Below are positions 24,718-34,074 of a DNA stretch of 64,000 nt, piece after piece. The stretch comes from Duganella zoogloeoides. Lineage in GTDB: Bacteria; Pseudomonadota; Gammaproteobacteria; Burkholderiales; Burkholderiaceae_D. The stretch covers positions 4,278,001-4,342,000 of the forward strand of contig NZ_CP140152.1 of the NCBI RefSeq assembly GCF_034479515.1. Reading direction: 5' to 3'. Below the pieces are notes generated by a model. The model searched no databases. It had not been told where the DNA came from and saw nothing but the letters and a program-made list of their open reading frames with translations. The position numbers and the translations under genes were made by a program. Position 1 is the stretch's first letter. The number at the start of each line of letters is the position of its first letter.

Positions 24718-25965
24718 ATGTTCCGGAATTACCTGCTGACGGCGTGGAAAGTCTTCATGCGCCGCAAACTGTTCACCGCCATCAATATGCTGTGCATCGT
24801 GCTGACGCTGGTGGTGCTGATGGTGGTCACCGCGCTGCTGCAAAACACGTTTTATCCGACCGGGGTGGAAGGCAAGAGCGAGCGCTTCGTGCAAATGATC
24901 TTGATGGAATCGAGCCATTCCACCAAGAACAATCGCCGCAACGGCCTGTTCGGTTACAAGGTGATTGACCAATACCTGAAACCGCTGCAAGGCAAGGGCG
25001 GCGTGGAAGCGGTATCGGCCACCCTGTTCCCGCAATCGGTATCGGTGTACCAGGAAGGGCGCGTGAGCGAAGTGATGATGCGCCGCGTGGACGCCGAGTA
25101 CTGGAAGATCCTCGACTTCAAGCTGCTGGCCGGCCGCCTGCCCACGGCGGACGATGACGCCCAGGGCCGCATGGTGGCCGTGGTCAATGCTTCCACCGCA
25201 CGGCGGCTGTTTCCCGGCCTGCCGTACCTCGACCAGAAGGTCACCGTGGGCGGCCAGGTGTTTACCGTGATCGGCGTGGTGGAGGATGCGCTGCACCTGA
25301 ACGCCTATGCCGATATCTGGACGCCGATCACTACCCTGCCCTCCACCGAATACAAGGGCCAAATGTACGGCATGTTTACCGTCATGGTGCTGGGCCGCAC
25401 CGCCGCCGACCTGCCGGCCATCAAGCAGCAACTGCTGAGCGTGGCCCGCAGCGTACCGTCGGACGATCCGAAACGCTTCGATCGCAACCTTTTTTGGGGC
25501 GACTCCAAGCTCGAAGTGTTTGCCCGCCAGCTCACGTCGAGCCGTGCCGAGGATGCCGGCGTGGGCAAGCTGCTCACCGCCATCGTGGTGCTGATGCTGC
25601 TGTTCATGGCGCTGCCTGCACTCAACCTGGTCAACCTCAACGTCGGCCGCATCATGGAGCGCAGCAGCGAGATCGGCGTGCGCAAGGCGTTCGGCGCCAC
25701 CAGCGCCCAGCTGGTGGCGCAACTGGTGCTGGAAAACGTGCTGTTGTGCCTGGCCGGCGGCGCGGTTGGCCTGCTGGCGGCGGCCGGCGTGTTGTGGTGG
25801 CTCGAAGGGTCGGGCCTGATTCCGTATCTGCAGGTCGATTTCAATTTGGCCGTGTTCGGTTATGGCCTGCTGATCACGCTGGTGTTTGGCGTGCTGTCGG
25901 GCGTGATCCCGGCCTGGAAAATGTCGCGCCTGGCGCCCGTGCAAGCCTTGAAAGGAACCGCATAA
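24718..25965 (+). CDS. MacB-like ABC permease 1 (FtsX domain)
   Basis: The 415-residue permease has one N-terminal transmembrane helix (about 18-40), then a periplasmic MacB-core domain (about 45-270). The three-helix FtsX domain contains MERSSEIGVRKAFGATSAQL and ends in VIPAWKMSRLAPVQALKGTA, the typical closing motif. It differs from the second permease, so the transporter is probably a heterodimer on a shared ATPase. Its stop overlaps the next start (TAATG), so translation is coupled. Confidence 0.92.
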   Translation: MFRNYLLTAWKVFMRRKLFTAINMLCIVLTLVVLMVVTALLQNTFYPTGVEGKSERFVQMILMESSHSTKNNRRNGLFGYKVIDQYLKPLQGKGGVEAVSATLFPQSVSVYQEGRVSEVMMRRVDAEYWKILDFKLLAGRLPTADDDAQGRMVAVVNASTARRLFPGLPYLDQKVTVGGQVFTVIGVVEDALHLNAYADIWTPITTLPSTEYKGQMYGMFTVMVLGRTAADLPAIKQQLLSVARSVPSDDPKRFDRNLFWGDSKLEVFARQLTSSRAEDAGVGKLLTAIVVLMLLFMALPALNLVNLNVGRIMERSSEIGVRKAFGATSAQLVAQLVLENVLLCLAGGAVGLLAAAGVLWWLEGSGLIPYLQVDFNLAVFGYGLLITLVFGVLSGVIPAWKMSRLAPVQALKGTA

Positions 25966-27164
25966 TGTTGCGCCACCTGTTGAAACTGATCTGGCAGCGC
26001 AAGTCGCGCAACCTGATGCTGAGCCTGGAAATCCTGCTGGCCTTCGTGCTGGTGTTCGCGCTGGCGGCGTTTGCCGCGCGCTATGTCCAGCTGCAACAAC
26101 TGCCCACCGGCTTTGCGTACCGCGACCAGTGGATGGTGCAGATACGCACGGCCAAGCCGCTGGTCAACGATGCCGCCGTCTACGACCAGCTGCAGCGCAA
26201 CCTGCTGGCCTTGCCAGAGGTGGAGCAAGTCGCCTTTGCCGCCCTGCCGGTGTACGAGATGTCACGCCGCACCGGCACCTTCGAACGCGCCGACGGTACC
26301 GGCCCGATCCGCCTCGACGTCCAGGATGCGAGCGACCAGTATGGCGCCACCATGGACATGCGCGTGACCAGCGGCCGCTGGTTTTCCAGTGCCGACGATG
26401 GCGCCGACACCACGCCGGTCGTGATCGACCAGCTGGCGGCCGAGCGCCTGTTTCCCGGTGCGGCGGAAGCGCCAGTGGGCCAGCTGTTTTCCGACCCCAG
26501 CGACGAAACCAATCCCACCCGCTACCGCGTGGTCGGCATGGTCGAGGCATTCCGCTCGCACGGCGAGTACATGGCGCCGGTTCCCTTCATGCTGCCGCGC
26601 TTCCGCCCCGGTGTGGGCAAGGAAGCGGTGACGACGATCATGCTCAAACTGCGCCCGGGCACGCCGCGCCTGTTCGAGAGCACGCTCAGCGCGCGCATCA
26701 AGCAGTTGCAACCAGACTGGTCTTTGGTGATCACGCCGCTGTCCGAAGCGCGCGCTTCGATGCTGGGCCTGCAACTGGTGCCGCTCAAGATCGGCGCCGT
26801 GATCGCCGCCTTCCTGCTGGTGATGGTGGCATTCGGCCTGTTCGGCGTGCTGTGGCAAAACACCACGCAGCGCATCCCGGAACTGGGTCTGCGCCGCGCG
26901 CTGGGCGCCACCTCCGCCAGCATCTACCGCCAGATCGTTGCCGAACAATTCCTGCTCAGTTCGAGCGCCATGCTGGTGGGCCTGGTGCTGCTGGTGCAGT
27001 TGCCGCTCACCGGCGTGATGGGCGAGACGCTGAACTGGCCGGTGTTCTGGGCAGCGGCGGCGCTATCGGCCGGTGTGATCTATCTGCTATCCTTGCTGTC
27101 TTCGCTGTATCCGGGCTGGCGCGCCGCGCAACTGAGTCCCGTGCAGGCGCTGCACTACGAATAA
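25965..27164 (+). CDS. MacB-like ABC permease 2 (FtsX domain)
   Basis: The 399-residue permease has the same architecture as its upstream neighbour: N-terminal helix LEILLAFVLVFALAAFAARY, a periplasmic core, then the FtsX domain with QRIPELGLRRALGATSASIY and the terminal motif YPGWRAAQLSPVQALHYE. ATG 25965 shares a base with the preceding stop. Together with the adaptor and ATPase it forms a tripartite efflux or envelope-export machine of unknown substrate. Confidence 0.9.
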   Translation: MLRHLLKLIWQRKSRNLMLSLEILLAFVLVFALAAFAARYVQLQQLPTGFAYRDQWMVQIRTAKPLVNDAAVYDQLQRNLLALPEVEQVAFAALPVYEMSRRTGTFERADGTGPIRLDVQDASDQYGATMDMRVTSGRWFSSADDGADTTPVVIDQLAAERLFPGAAEAPVGQLFSDPSDETNPTRYRVVGMVEAFRSHGEYMAPVPFMLPRFRPGVGKEAVTTIMLKLRPGTPRLFESTLSARIKQLQPDWSLVITPLSEARASMLGLQLVPLKIGAVIAAFLLVMVAFGLFGVLWQNTTQRIPELGLRRALGATSASIYRQIVAEQFLLSSSAMLVGLVLLVQLPLTGVMGETLNWPVFWAAAALSAGVIYLLSLLSSLYPGWRAAQLSPVQALHYE

Positions 27165-27177
27165 GGCTGTCGTATCG

Positions 27178-28764
27178 ATGGAATCTCCCCGCAAGCAATG
27201 CATCCTGATTGTCGATGACGACAGCGCGGTCCAGGTGTCGCTGGCGCTGCTGCTCAAGCAGGCCGGCTACCACACCGTGTGCAGCGACGACCCGGCCCAG
27301 GCGCTCTCTGCGCTGGCGCGCGAGCCGGTGGACCTGGTGCTGCAAGACATGAATTTTTCGCTGCACACCAGCGGCGACGAAGGCTTGCAGTTGCTGGCCG
27401 CCATCCGGCAGGCCCACCCCGCGCTACCGGTCCTGCTGATGACGGCATGGGGTTCGATCGGCCTGGCCGTGCGCGGCATGCAGGCCGGCGCCGCCAATTT
27501 TTTCACCAAGCCGTGGGATAACACGCAGCTGGCGGAGCTGGTGCGGGCCACGCTGGACACGCTGGGGCCGCAGACAACAGCCTGCCCGGTCGCAGACTCG
27601 AGAGCCGGCGCGACAACTCCCGCAACCGTCGGCGCAACCACCGGCCTTGCCGCGAGCACGCCGACCGGCAACCTCGCGGCCGGCATCGAGGCTGGCACCC
27701 GGGCCGCAGGCACGGCCGACGTGCCCGGCGCCGCACAGCCGCCGCATTCAACCGCGCCTGCGGCCGAACGCCGCGCGCTCGACGCGCGCTTCGATTTTTC
27801 GGCCATCGTCGGGGAGCACCCGCGCCTGCTCAAGGTGCTGGCCACCATCGGCCAGGTGGCCGCCACCCGGGCGCCGGTGCTGATCCTGGGCGAGAGCGGC
27901 AGCGGCAAGGAACTGGTGGCCGACGCCATCCACCGCAACAGCCCGCGCGCGGACCAGGCCATCGTCAAGATCAACATGGGCGCGATCACGCCTACCTTGT
28001 TCGAGAGCGAAATGTTCGGCCACGTGCGCGGCGCCTTTACCGATGCGCGCACCGACCGCAAGGGCCACGTGGCCAGCGCCCACCAGGGCACGCTGTTCCT
28101 CGACGAGATCGGCGAACTGAATCGCTCCGACCAGGTCAAGTTGCTGCGCGTGCTGCAAGACCAGAGCTACCAGCCGGTGGGCGCCAGCCGCACCGAGCGC
28201 GCCGATATCCGGGTGGTGTCCGCCACCAACCGCGAACTGGCCGAACTGGTGGCGGCCGGCGACTTCCGCGAAGATTTGTTCTATCGCCTCAACCTGATCA
28301 CCATCCGCCTGCCGGCGCTGCGCGAGCGGCGCAGCGACATCCCCTTGCTGGCCCGCCACATTCTCACCGACGTCGCCCGCAGCTACGGCCTGGGACCGGC
28401 CACGCTGGCGCCGCAGGCGCTGGAATGGCTGTCCGCCCAGCCGTGGCCCGGCAATATCCGCCAGCTCAAGCAGACGCTGGAGCGCACCCTGCTGCTGGTC
28501 GGCAAGACCGAGCTGAAACAGGCCGACTTTATCGCCGCCGAACAGCACGAGCACGGCGGCAGCATCGCCGGCAACCGGCGCCTTGGCGTGGACGGCATGA
28601 CCCTGGAGCAGGTGGAGCGCCACATGATCGCCCACGCGCTCGACCAGCACCAGGGCAATATCTCGCGCGTGGCCAAGGCGCTCGGCGTGAGCCGCACCGC
28701 GCTGTACCGGCGCCTGGAACGGCACGGCCTGGGTAGCGCTGCCGAATCCGAGCCCCAGCCATGA
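27178..28764 (+). CDS. NtrC-family sigma-54 response regulator
   Basis: The 528-residue protein has a receiver domain (about 8-122; acidic cluster VDDDS, phosphoacceptor Asp57 in LVLQDMNFS). An unusually long Ala/Thr/Pro linker runs to about 205. The AAA+ domain has Walker A GESGSGKE (238-245), the sigma-54 loop GAFTDA (285-290, a common variant of GAFTGA) and Walker B LFLDEIGEL. A Fis-type helix-turn-helix, NISRVAKALGVSRTALYRRL, ends it. It should activate the sigma-54 promoter at 22737, making the operon self-regulating. It follows the permease gene by 13 bases. Confidence 0.95.
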   Translation: MESPRKQCILIVDDDSAVQVSLALLLKQAGYHTVCSDDPAQALSALAREPVDLVLQDMNFSLHTSGDEGLQLLAAIRQAHPALPVLLMTAWGSIGLAVRGMQAGAANFFTKPWDNTQLAELVRATLDTLGPQTTACPVADSRAGATTPATVGATTGLAASTPTGNLAAGIEAGTRAAGTADVPGAAQPPHSTAPAAERRALDARFDFSAIVGEHPRLLKVLATIGQVAATRAPVLILGESGSGKELVADAIHRNSPRADQAIVKINMGAITPTLFESEMFGHVRGAFTDARTDRKGHVASAHQGTLFLDEIGELNRSDQVKLLRVLQDQSYQPVGASRTERADIRVVSATNRELAELVAAGDFREDLFYRLNLITIRLPALRERRSDIPLLARHILTDVARSYGLGPATLAPQALEWLSAQPWPGNIRQLKQTLERTLLLVGKTELKQADFIAAEQHEHGGSIAGNRRLGVDGMTLEQVERHMIAHALDQHQGNISRVAKALGVSRTALYRRLERHGLGSAAESEPQP

Positions 28765-28889
28765 GCCAACCGCGAAAGACCGTCGCGAGCGGTTCGGTAG
28801 CGTCGGCAGTAGCGCAGGCGCGCGGGCAAGTGCTGCGCAACGCGGCGGCGACAACAGGCCGTGCAGTCGGTCTTACGAGGTTCGCATGA
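28761..28889 (+). CDS. Possible 42-residue linker ORF coupling regulator to kinase
   Basis: An ORF of 42 codons starts in the regulator's stop (ATGA, 28761-28764) and ends in the kinase's start (ATGA, 28886-28889), filling the gap between them exactly. The peptide (MSQPRKTVASGSVASAV, then Ala/Arg-rich) is basic and shows no family. It may serve to carry ribosomes from one gene to the next rather than make a functional peptide; chance cannot be excluded in such GC-rich DNA. Confidence 0.4.
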   Translation: MSQPRKTVASGSVASAVAQARGQVLRNAAATTGRAVGLTRFA

Positions 28890-30232
28890 GCTTGCGCCAC
28901 AAGCTGTACGCCTACCTGGTGGTCGTGCATGTGCTCGCGATCGTGCTGATGGTGGTGCTGCTGCGCGATACGCCGCAAACCATGCTGGCGCTGGAAGCGG
29001 CGCTGCTGGTGAGCCTGTTTCTCGGCTTGCGCCTGATCGGCCGCGCGCTCGAGCCGCTCGGCTACACGCGCCACTTCCACGACCTGCTGCAAGACCAGCA
29101 CTACGCCGCGCGCCTGCAAGGCAGCGCCGATGGCGAACTGGGCGAACTGGTAGCGCTGTTCAACACCATGCTCGAACGCCTGTACCGCGAGCGCCTGCAA
29201 CTGGGAGAACAGCAGGGTTTTCTCGACCGGCTGCTGGAAGCGACGCCCAGCGCGGTCATCGTGTTCGATTTCGATGGCAACGTCAGCCTGCTCAATGCCA
29301 GCGCGCAGGCGCTGGTCGGCACACCCGCCGGTGCGCCGGCGCCGCGTGGCCAGGCCCTGCGCGCGCTGGCCAGGACCGATGGCGATCAAGGCCTGCTGGC
29401 TGAACTGGATGCCCTGCCGCTTGGCGAGAGCCGGATGCTGACCGCCGCCAGCGGCCGCCGCTACCGGGGCCAGCGCGGCCAGTTCCACGATCGCGGCTTT
29501 CCGCGCCACTTCCTGCTGGTCGAGGAACTGACGGAAGAACTGGAAAGCTCGGAAAAATCCACCTACGACAAGCTGATCCGCGTGCTCGCGCACGAGGTCA
29601 ACAACACGGTGGCGGCCACCGGTTCGGTGCTCGATTCGCTGCTCTATTATCGCGGCCAGCTGGCCGAGCGCGACGGCGAGGATTTCGGTACCGCGATTGC
29701 CGCCGTCAAGCAGCGCAACGTGCGCCTTGGCGAATTCATCGAGCGCTTTACGCGCGTGGTCAAGATGCCGGCGCCCGAGCTGCGGCGGTGTGCGCTGCGC
29801 GACATCATGGACGACATCCTGTACCTGTACCGCGAACCGTGCCGCAGCCGCGGCATCCAGATCGGCTGGGGCCGCTGCGATGCGGCGCCGCTGCTGGCGC
29901 TGGACCGCCAGTTGATGGAACAGGCGCTGCTCAACGTGGTCAAGAACGCGATGGAGGCGGTGGAACAGGCAGGCGGTGAGTGGCAAGGCATCGAGTTCGT
30001 GCTGGCGTGCGAGGACGGCGCCGTGCGCCTGTCGGTGTTCGATACCGGCAACCTGCTCGGCGGCGTACCGGCCGAACAGCTGTTTACGCCGTTCTTCACC
30101 ACCAAGAAAGGCGGCCAGGGCATCGGCCTGCTGTTCGTGCGCGAGGTGATGGGCCGCCATGGCTTCCAGTATCGGCTGGCGGCCAGCGGGGATGCGCGCA
30201 CCGTGTTCGAGGTAATAGTGCCGGTGGTTTAA
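28886..30232 (+). CDS. Sensor histidine kinase, NtrY/AtoS-like
   Basis: The 448-residue kinase has two N-terminal transmembrane helices (about 9-27 and 33-50) with almost no periplasmic loop, suggesting it senses within the membrane or cytoplasm. A HAMP-like linker, a PAS domain (about 115-215) and a histidine-phosphotransfer motif [10 protein letters not shown] (His236) follow. The ATPase domain has N-box [14 protein letters not shown]1 FDTGN and [14 protein letters not shown]. It is the partner of the sigma-54 regulator encoded just upstream. Its end overlaps the convergent chemoreceptor gene by 4 bases. Confidence 0.93.
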   Translation: MSLRHKLYAYLVVVHVLAIVLMVVLLRDTPQTMLALEAALLVSLFLGLRLIGRALEPLGYTRHFHDLLQDQHYAARLQGSADGELGELVALFNTMLERLYRERLQLGEQQGFLDRLLEATPSAVIVFDFDGNVSLLNASAQALVGTPAGAPAPRGQALRALARTDGDQGLLAELDALPLGESRMLTAASGRRYRGQRGQFHDRGFPRHFLLVEELTEELESSEKSTYDKLIRVLAHEVNNTVAATGSVLDSLLYYRGQLAERDGEDFGTAIAAVKQRNVRLGEFIERFTRVVKMPAPELRRCALRDIMDDILYLYREPCRSRGIQIGWGRCDAAPLLALDRQLMEQALLNVVKNAMEAVEQAGGEWQGIEFVLACEDGAVRLSVFDTGNLLGGVPAEQLFTPFFTTKKGGQGIGLLFVREVMGRHGFQYRLAASGDARTVFEVIVPVV

Positions 30233-31851
30233 GCCGCCAGGCGGGCAACCGTCTTGCGCGGCAGGGCGGGCGTGGCCGCCACCGGCGCCGCCGGCAAGCC
30301 ATCGACGCGGAACACGCTGACGATACGCTCCAGGTTGGCCGCCTGCTCCTGCAAGGCTTCGGCTGCAGCAGCGGCCTCTTCCACCAGCGCGGCATTTTGC
30401 TGTGTGACGGTATCCATCTCGGTGACGGCCTGGTTGATCTGCTCGATGCCGGCGCTCTGCTCGTGGCCGGCGCTGGAAATTTCCACCATGATGTCGTTGA
30501 CGCGCTGCACGCTATCCACCACGTCGTTCATGGTCTGCCCGGCCTGCTCGACCAGCTTGCTGCCGATTTCCACTTTTTCGACCGAGTTGCCGATCAGTTC
30601 CTTGATCTCCCGCGCGGCCGAGGCCGAGCGTTGCGCCAGGTTGCGCACCTCGGTGGCCACCACCGCAAAGCCCCGGCCCTGCTCGCCTGCACGGGCGGCC
30701 TCCACGGCGGCATTCAGGGCCAGGATATTGGTCTGGAACGCGATGCCGTCGATGACGCCAATGATATCGACGATCTTGCGCGAAGAATCGTTGATGGCGC
30801 CCATCGTATCGACCACCTGCGCCACCACCGAGCCGCCCTGGCGCGCCACGGTCGAAGCGGCATCGGCCAGCACATTGGCCTGGCGCGCATTGTCGGTATT
30901 CTGGCGCACGGCGCTGGTCAGCTCTTCCATCGACGAGGCGGTTTCCTCGAGCGCGCTGGCCTGCTGCTCGGTACGCGACGACAAGTCCTGGTTGCCGGCC
31001 GCGATCTGGGTGGACGCAGCGGCGATGGTCTGGGTGCCGGTGCGTACCTCGGTAACGATGGCCGACAGCGCATCGCGCATCATCTTCATTGCGTGCAGCA
31101 TGCTGTGGTTGTCGTCGTGGCGGGTATCGACCGCCACCGTCAGGTCGCCGGCAGCGATGCGGCCGGCGATGTCGGCCGCATAGTCGGGTTCGCCGCCGAG
31201 CTGGCGCAGCAGGTTACGGGCGATCAGTACCGACGCTACCACGCCGATGGCGACCGCCAGCGCGCTCAGCGCCAGCATCACGGTACGGGCGCGCGCATAG
31301 GCGGTGGATGCGGCGTCGGCATCGGCATCGTTGGTGGCGCGCTGCAGCGCGGCGTATTCGGCCATGGCGTCCTGCCACTGCTGGGTAACCGGGCCCGCCT
31401 GCTTCATCAGTACTTCGGTGGCAGCGACGTCGTCGTGCGCGCGGGCCAGCTCGAACACCTTGTTGTTCAACGCGCGTGAGGCATTCTGCATCCCGGCAAT
31501 GCGGTCGCGGATGGCCACGCCGGCTGCGGTGGCCGGCATCGCGGCCAACTGGTCGCGCGCCTCGTCGTAGGCCTTGCGTGCGCTGGCAACCTTGTTCATT
31601 TCGTTGGCGATGGCCGCGTCATTGTCGAGCAGCACCACCGAGCGCGAGACGCGCGCAACAACATGGACCGATTCCGACATCCGTCCCACCAGCTCGGTTT
31701 TCACGGCATTCTCGTTGACCACGCGGTCGAGCTTGGCATGGATCGTGCTCATGTTGTACACGCCCAGCGCCGCGATCGACAGCAACAATACCAGCACCAG
31801 GCCGAATCCCAGTCCCAGCTTGGTCCCGACCTTCATTTGTTTGCTTGCCAT
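30229..31851 (-). CDS. Methyl-accepting chemotaxis protein
   Basis: The 540-residue chemoreceptor has a transmembrane helix at about 12-33, a four-helix-bundle sensor domain (about 35-190), a second transmembrane helix, then HAMP. The signalling domain has the tip [20 protein letters not shown] followed by [20 protein letters not shown]. The methylation helix [19 protein letters not shown] is present. A Pro/Ala-rich C-terminal tail lacks a CheR-binding pentapeptide. It is monocistronic and convergent with the kinase gene. Confidence 0.95.
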   Translation of the reverse strand: MASKQMKVGTKLGLGFGLVLVLLLSIAALGVYNMSTIHAKLDRVVNENAVKTELVGRMSESVHVVARVSRSVVLLDNDAAIANEMNKVASARKAYDEARDQLAAMPATAAGVAIRDRIAGMQNASRALNNKVFELARAHDDVAATEVLMKQAGPVTQQWQDAMAEYAALQRATNDADADAASTAYARARTVMLALSALAVAIGVVASVLIARNLLRQLGGEPDYAADIAGRIAAGDLTVAVDTRHDDNHSMLHAMKMMRDALSAIVTEVRTGTQTIAAASTQIAAGNQDLSSRTEQQASALEETASSMEELTSAVRQNTDNARQANVLADAASTVARQGGSVVAQVVDTMGAINDSSRKIVDIIGVIDGIAFQTNILALNAAVEAARAGEQGRGFAVVATEVRNLAQRSASAAREIKELIGNSVEKVEIGSKLVEQAGQTMNDVVDSVQRVNDIMVEISSAGHEQSAGIEQINQAVTEMDTVTQQNAALVEEAAAAAEALQEQAANLERIVSVFRVDGLPAAPVAATPALPRKTVARLAA

Positions 31852-32095
31852 GCTCTATCTCCTGATGGGTATGGTATCAAAACGATAGTTGTGATACGGA
31901 AATGAATATCGATTCTAACGCAGTCGGCAGCGTGGTTCCAACTTCCAGCCCTTATATGAAAATCTTATGGAGATATAGCTAAATATTCGTTTCTTGAAAC
32001 ACTTCGTTATCCCGCAGCGTAATCAACCCCTATAAAATGGCTGACCCCGCCAGCTGTTTGCGGGCTTTATCTATTTGCAGTGAAAGAAGAACAAT

Positions 32096-33514
32096 ATGGC
32101 GATCAACGTGATACTGAACCTGGTGGCGGCTGCGCTGCTGCTGGGCGTGCTCTACATTCTCCAGCGCCGCAACGCGTCCTTTTCGGTGCGGGTATTCACC
32201 GGCATGGGGCTGGGCGTGGCGCTCGGTGCGGCGCTGCAGGCGATCTACGGTGTAACCGCGCCCGAACTGGCCACCACCAACGAGTACCTCGACATCGTCG
32301 GCTCCGGCTACATCAAGCTGCTGCAGATGATCATCATGCCGCTGATTATGGTGTCGATCATCTCGGCCATCCTCAAGCTCAAGGGCCTCGATTCGCTGGG
32401 CAAGATCAGCGTGCTGACCATCGGCACGCTGATGCTGACCACGCTGGTGGCCGCCGGCATCGGCATCCTGATGGCCAAGGCCTTCAGTCTCACCGCCGTG
32501 GGCCTGACCGCGTCGGCGGCCGACGTGGCGCGCGGCGTGTACCTCGAAGGCAAGGTCGGCACGGCGCAGGCGATTTCGCTGCCGAACATGCTGCTCTCGT
32601 TCCTTCCGGCCAACCCGTTCCTGGACCTGACCGGCGCGCGCAAGACGTCCACCATCGCCGTCGTGATCTTTGCCGTGTTCATCGGCGTGGCAGCGAGCGG
32701 CATCCACGACAAGAAGCCCGAGCTGTTCAGCTCGTTCGACCACTTCGTCAAGGTGGCCCACGCGATCGTGATGCGCATCGTCACGCTGGTGCTGCGCCTG
32801 ACGCCGTATGGCGTGTTCGCGCTGATGGCCGGCATGGTGTCCACGTCGAGCCCGACCGACATCCTGCACCTGATCGACTTCGTGCTGGCGTCGTACAGCG
32901 CGCTGCTGCTGATGTTCCTGGTGCACCTCTTGATAGTCACCGGCGCCGGCCTCAACCCGCTGCGCTTCGTGAAAAAAATCCTGCCGGTGCTGACCTTCGC
33001 CTTTACCTCGCGCAGCAGCGCCGGTTCGATTCCGATGAGCGTGCAGACCCAGACCCAGCGCCTGGGCACGTCCGAAGGCATCGCCAACTTTGCCGCCTCG
33101 ATCGGCGCCACCATCGGCCAGAACGGCTGCGCCGGCATCTATCCGGCCATGCTGGCGATCATGATCGCGCCCACCGTCGGCATCGATCCGTTCACGTTCA
33201 ACTTCATCGCGCCGCTGCTGGCCATCATCACCATCGGCTCGGTTGGCGTGGCCGGCGTCGGCGGCGGCGCCACGTTTGCCGCGCTGATCGTGCTCTCATC
33301 CATGAACCTGCCGGTGGCGCTGGCCGGCCTCCTGATCTCGATCGAACCGCTGATCGACATGGGCCGCACCGCGCTCAACGTCAGCGGCTCGATCACGGCC
33401 GGCACCCTGACCAGCCGGGTAATGGGCGAGACCGACATGGCCGTGTTCAACGGCAATGCCGACCTGTCGATCGACAGCGACAGCAGTGACAAGGGCAACA
33501 GCAAGCGCGCCTGA
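32096..33514 (+). CDS. tcyP: L-cystine:cation symporter TcyP/YdjN-like
   Basis: The 472-residue protein belongs to the dicarboxylate/amino-acid:cation symporter family. It has eight transmembrane helices plus two hairpins, with the re-entrant motif TFAFTSRSSAGSIPMSVQTQ in place of the glutamate-carrier serine motif, and GATIGQNGCAGIYPAMLAIM. These wordings, including QNGCAG, are those of the YdjN/TcyP cystine importers. It imports cystine with Na+ or H+ to supply sulfur and handle oxidative stress. ATG 32096 follows GAAAGAAGAA. Confidence 0.87.
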   Translation: MAINVILNLVAAALLLGVLYILQRRNASFSVRVFTGMGLGVALGAALQAIYGVTAPELATTNEYLDIVGSGYIKLLQMIIMPLIMVSIISAILKLKGLDSLGKISVLTIGTLMLTTLVAAGIGILMAKAFSLTAVGLTASAADVARGVYLEGKVGTAQAISLPNMLLSFLPANPFLDLTGARKTSTIAVVIFAVFIGVAASGIHDKKPELFSSFDHFVKVAHAIVMRIVTLVLRLTPYGVFALMAGMVSTSSPTDILHLIDFVLASYSALLLMFLVHLLIVTGAGLNPLRFVKKILPVLTFAFTSRSSAGSIPMSVQTQTQRLGTSEGIANFAASIGATIGQNGCAGIYPAMLAIMIAPTVGIDPFTFNFIAPLLAIITIGSVGVAGVGGGATFAALIVLSSMNLPVALAGLLISIEPLIDMGRTALNVSGSITAGTLTSRVMGETDMAVFNGNADLSIDSDSSDKGNSKRA

Positions 33515-33533
33515 CTAAAAAACAGGGAACGCG

Positions 33534-33555
33534 CCCGCGTGGCGCGGGTCTAAAT
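33534..33555 (+). terminator. Hairpin after the cystine transporter gene
   Basis: CCCGCG (33534-33539) pairs with CGCGGG (33543-33548) over a TGG loop, followed by TCTAAATTTTT. It is a moderately convincing terminator between the transporter and the lipoprotein gene. Confidence 0.55.
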
Positions 33556-33586
33556 TTTTCCCTTGCTTTTTTTGAAAGGAAAAACC

Positions 33587-34021
33587 ATGACTTCCCTGCC
33601 TACCTCCAGCAAAATCGTACTCGGCGTGGCGCTTGGCGCCGCCCTGTTGGCTGCCTGCGACCGCCGCCCGGCCGACCAGCCGGCCAGCCCTGCAGCCACG
33701 CCCGAGTCGGCCACCCCCACCCCCTCCTCTCCCGGCAGCACCACGCCCGGCGCCACCGGCGGCACCGGCTCCGGCAGCACCGGCACCACTCCGGGCAGCG
33801 GCAGCGGCGCCGGCACCAGCGGCGCCGATACCAGCGGCTCGGGCAATGCCGGCGCCGGCTCCGGCAGCTCCGGTACCGGCAGCGGCAGCGGCACCACGAG
33901 TGGCGGTACCAGCAGCGGCTCCGGCTCCGGTTCCGGCCCCGGTTCCGGCTCCGGTTCCGGCACCAGTGGTTCCGGTACCGGTGGCAGCGGCAGCGCCACC
34001 CCGCCCTCCACCGGCCAATAG
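33587..34021 (+). CDS. Gly/Ser/Thr-rich low-complexity lipoprotein
   Basis: The 144-residue protein has a lipoprotein signal peptide with lipobox LLAAC. A Pro/Ala/Thr segment is followed by about 90 residues made almost only of Gly, Ser and Thr in GSGSGT-like units. ATG 33587 has GAAAGGA upstream. Such a tail is disordered and could be a cell-surface spacer or an O-linked modification target; no functional domain is visible. The repetitive DNA could expand or contract. Confidence 0.68.
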   Translation: MTSLPTSSKIVLGVALGAALLAACDRRPADQPASPAATPESATPTPSSPGSTTPGATGGTGSGSTGTTPGSGSGAGTSGADTSGSGNAGAGSGSSGTGSGSGTTSGGTSSGSGSGSGPGSGSGSGTSGSGTGGSGSATPPSTGQ

Positions 34022-34026
34022 CACGC

Positions 34027-34050
34027 AAAAAAGGGCCCCGCAGAGCCCCC
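34027..34050 (-). terminator. Likely terminator of the FadL-family gene
   Basis: On the minus strand a short GC-rich stem (GGGC/GCCC core) is followed by six T, between the convergent lipoprotein and FadL-family genes. The stem is short, so confidence is limited. Confidence 0.45.
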
Positions 34051-34074
34051 GTGTCTGACACCGTCGGTAACGGC

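Noticed and set aside
28030..28047. GAFTDA instead of GAFTGA in the sigma-54 activator
   Set aside because: The Asp variant is common in functional NtrC-family activators, so it is not evidence of a defect.
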